DNA from: Paraglaciecola sp.
GTDB lineage: Bacteria > Pseudomonadota > Gammaproteobacteria > Enterobacterales > Alteromonadaceae
DNA: 64,000 bases
NCBI GenBank assembly: GCA_009993955.1
Contig: JAACSL010000014.1
Span: 1-64,000, forward strand
Direction: 5' to 3'
Both the position numbers and the translations under genes were made by a program. This document shows, piece after piece, positions 63,104 through 64,000 of this stretch (the first letter of the stretch is position 1; each line of letters begins with the position of its first letter). A model generated the notes under the pieces. The model searched no databases. It saw only the letters and a list, made by a program, of their open reading frames with translations, and was not told the origin of the DNA.

Positions 63104-64000
63104 TTAATACACCACGGCACCTTGTTGATCTAACTGGCAAATATGGCTAAAACCATGCTCGTTTTGAATGTAGTTTTCGGCCAACCACGAATTGATAAGT
63201 GTAGCTTGTTCGACGGATTCACACACCGCAAATACCGAGGGTCCAGAGCCAGAAATACCAAAAGCTAAAGCACCATTTTGCTCGGCAAACGCGCGGGATT
63301 CGTCGAAATACGGCAACAACGACTTGCGATATGGTTCTGCGATCACATCACGCATCATCTGTGCCGCTAATTTTTCATCCTGCCGGTATAAGGCATCAAT
63401 AAACACCGCTAACTGGCGACCAAACTGAATGGTGGTTGCCATCGCTATCTGCTTGGGCAAAATAGCACGCGCCGCCGCCGTCGACACCGAAATACCTGAA
63501 TAACAACTCACCCAATACCAGTGTTTGAACATGGGCAGCCCTAAGGCAATCGTTCCCGGTTGTTCAGCCATCAGCGTTAAGCCACCCATAAAACAGGGCG
63601 CAACGTTATCATAATGCACCGAGCCACTTATCTGGCCTTCTAACTCACCCATCATGTGTAACAAAGCGTTATCGTCGAAGGGAATACGCCCCAGTACTCG
63701 AGCGTAAAACTGATTTAAACCATGAAAAGCAGCAACGATAGAGCTAGCACTTGAGCCTAAGCCACTGCCAATGGGTAGGTGTTTGTGCAAGGTCAGCGCA
63801 GCGGCGGGCACACTGCTTGCCACTATGCCCTGCTTGCCTAGTTCTGTCATAAAATGCTGATAACATTGGGTGACAATATTCTTGCGCGGGTCGGCAGGCA
63901 ATTTGTGCGCGAAGCGGCCAGCAATCTGCAAACTGAATACGCTGGCACTGTGCACTTCCACTTCATCACCCAAGGGACTGCCATCAATAGGTTTAAGGGC
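63104..64000 (-). CDS. thrB: Homoserine kinase, 5' end outside window
   Basis: A GHMP kinase that makes O-phosphohomoserine. The visible 298 residues begin ALKPIDGSPLGDEVEVHS, matching E. coli ThrB from about residue 21, so only the first 20 or so residues lie beyond 64000. LPIGSGLGSSASSIVAAFHG is the ATP motif; GELEGQISGSVHYDNVAPC and GISGSGPSVFAVC follow. thrA is expected just to the right. Confidence 0.95.
   Translation of the reverse strand, partial: ALKPIDGSPLGDEVEVHSASVFSLQIAGRFAHKLPADPRKNIVTQCYQHFMTELGKQGIVASSVPAAALTLHKHLPIGSGLGSSASSIVAAFHGLNQFYARVLGRIPFDDNALLHMMGELEGQISGSVHYDNVAPCFMGGLTLMAEQPGTIALGLPMFKHWYWVSCYSGISVSTAAARAILPKQIAMATTIQFGRQLAVFIDALYRQDEKLAAQMMRDVIAEPYRKSLLPYFDESRAFAEQNGALAFGISGSGPSVFAVCESVEQATLINSWLAENYIQNEHGFSHICQLDQQGAVVY

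Noticed and set aside
1..64000. CRISPR arrays, tRNA or rRNA genes, prophage or insertion sequences
   Set aside because: No regularly spaced repeats, cloverleaf-like sequences or transposase/integrase genes were seen.

Overview
The window reads as chromosome of a marine gammaproteobacterium of the Alteromonadales, close to Alteromonas or its relatives. The case rests on gene content and order: rapA-rluA, rppH-ptsP-(tauE)-lgt-thyA, mutH beside rppH, thrB-thrC with ung, opgG-opgH, several TonB-dependent receptors, an amylosucrase sugar locus, and carboxynorspermidine-type polyamine genes as in Vibrio. I see no rRNA, tRNA, CRISPR array, prophage or insertion sequence. Gene density is high and both strands are used in operon-like blocks.

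Layout. 1-3636: sucrose locus with the start of a TonB-dependent receptor, a divergent amylosucrase and a convergent LacI repressor; the divergent gap holds a LacI-like operator and a 42-bp perfect palindrome. 3959-6954: GST, CPXCG protein, unknown protein, MscS-like channel, transglutaminase-like protein. 7321-12517: large TonB-dependent receptor and S9 peptidase, each followed by a terminator. 12594-19182: PhoH, RapA, RluA, a DUF3530-like protein and a small unknown. 19179-27900 (minus): AmpG, PAS-GGDEF, REC-CheC, ThyA, Lgt, TauE, PtsP, RppH. 28015-32280: YhhN, MutH, an alpha/beta hydrolase with a degenerate nucleophile elbow, AceK. 32482-37494: orphan binding protein, then a secreted protein divergent from an NtrB/NtrC-like pair. 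37537-39172: ZIP transporter and a beheaded acyltransferase-3 remnant. 39377-44661: PLP enzyme, PnuC with a NadR split into two proteins, and the carboxynorspermidine dehydrogenase/decarboxylase pair. 44909-48565: opgG and an opgH broken by an exact 46-bp tandem duplication. 48648-55229: D-cysteine desulfhydrase-like enzyme, binding protein overlapping a hybrid kinase, thioredoxin-like lipoprotein, LysR regulator and two small proteins. 55425-61075: RLAN/ATP-grasp ligase with a GNAT-C39 partner, a membrane winged-helix regulator, and a coupled CTERM-like plus collagen-like pair. 61083-64000 (minus): Ung, ThrC and partial ThrB.

Most interesting points: (i) the opgH tandem duplication, which is potentially reversible; (ii) the ATP-grasp/GNAT-peptidase pair, a predicted peptide-ligation system without a settled role; (iii) the CTERM-anchor plus collagen-like secreted pair beside a ToxR/CadC-like regulator; (iv) the split NadR; (v) two signalling modules that pair a secreted protein with a histidine kinase; (vi) the 42-bp palindrome at the sucrose locus. 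All functional calls come from reading motifs and remembered family features; no database search was run.
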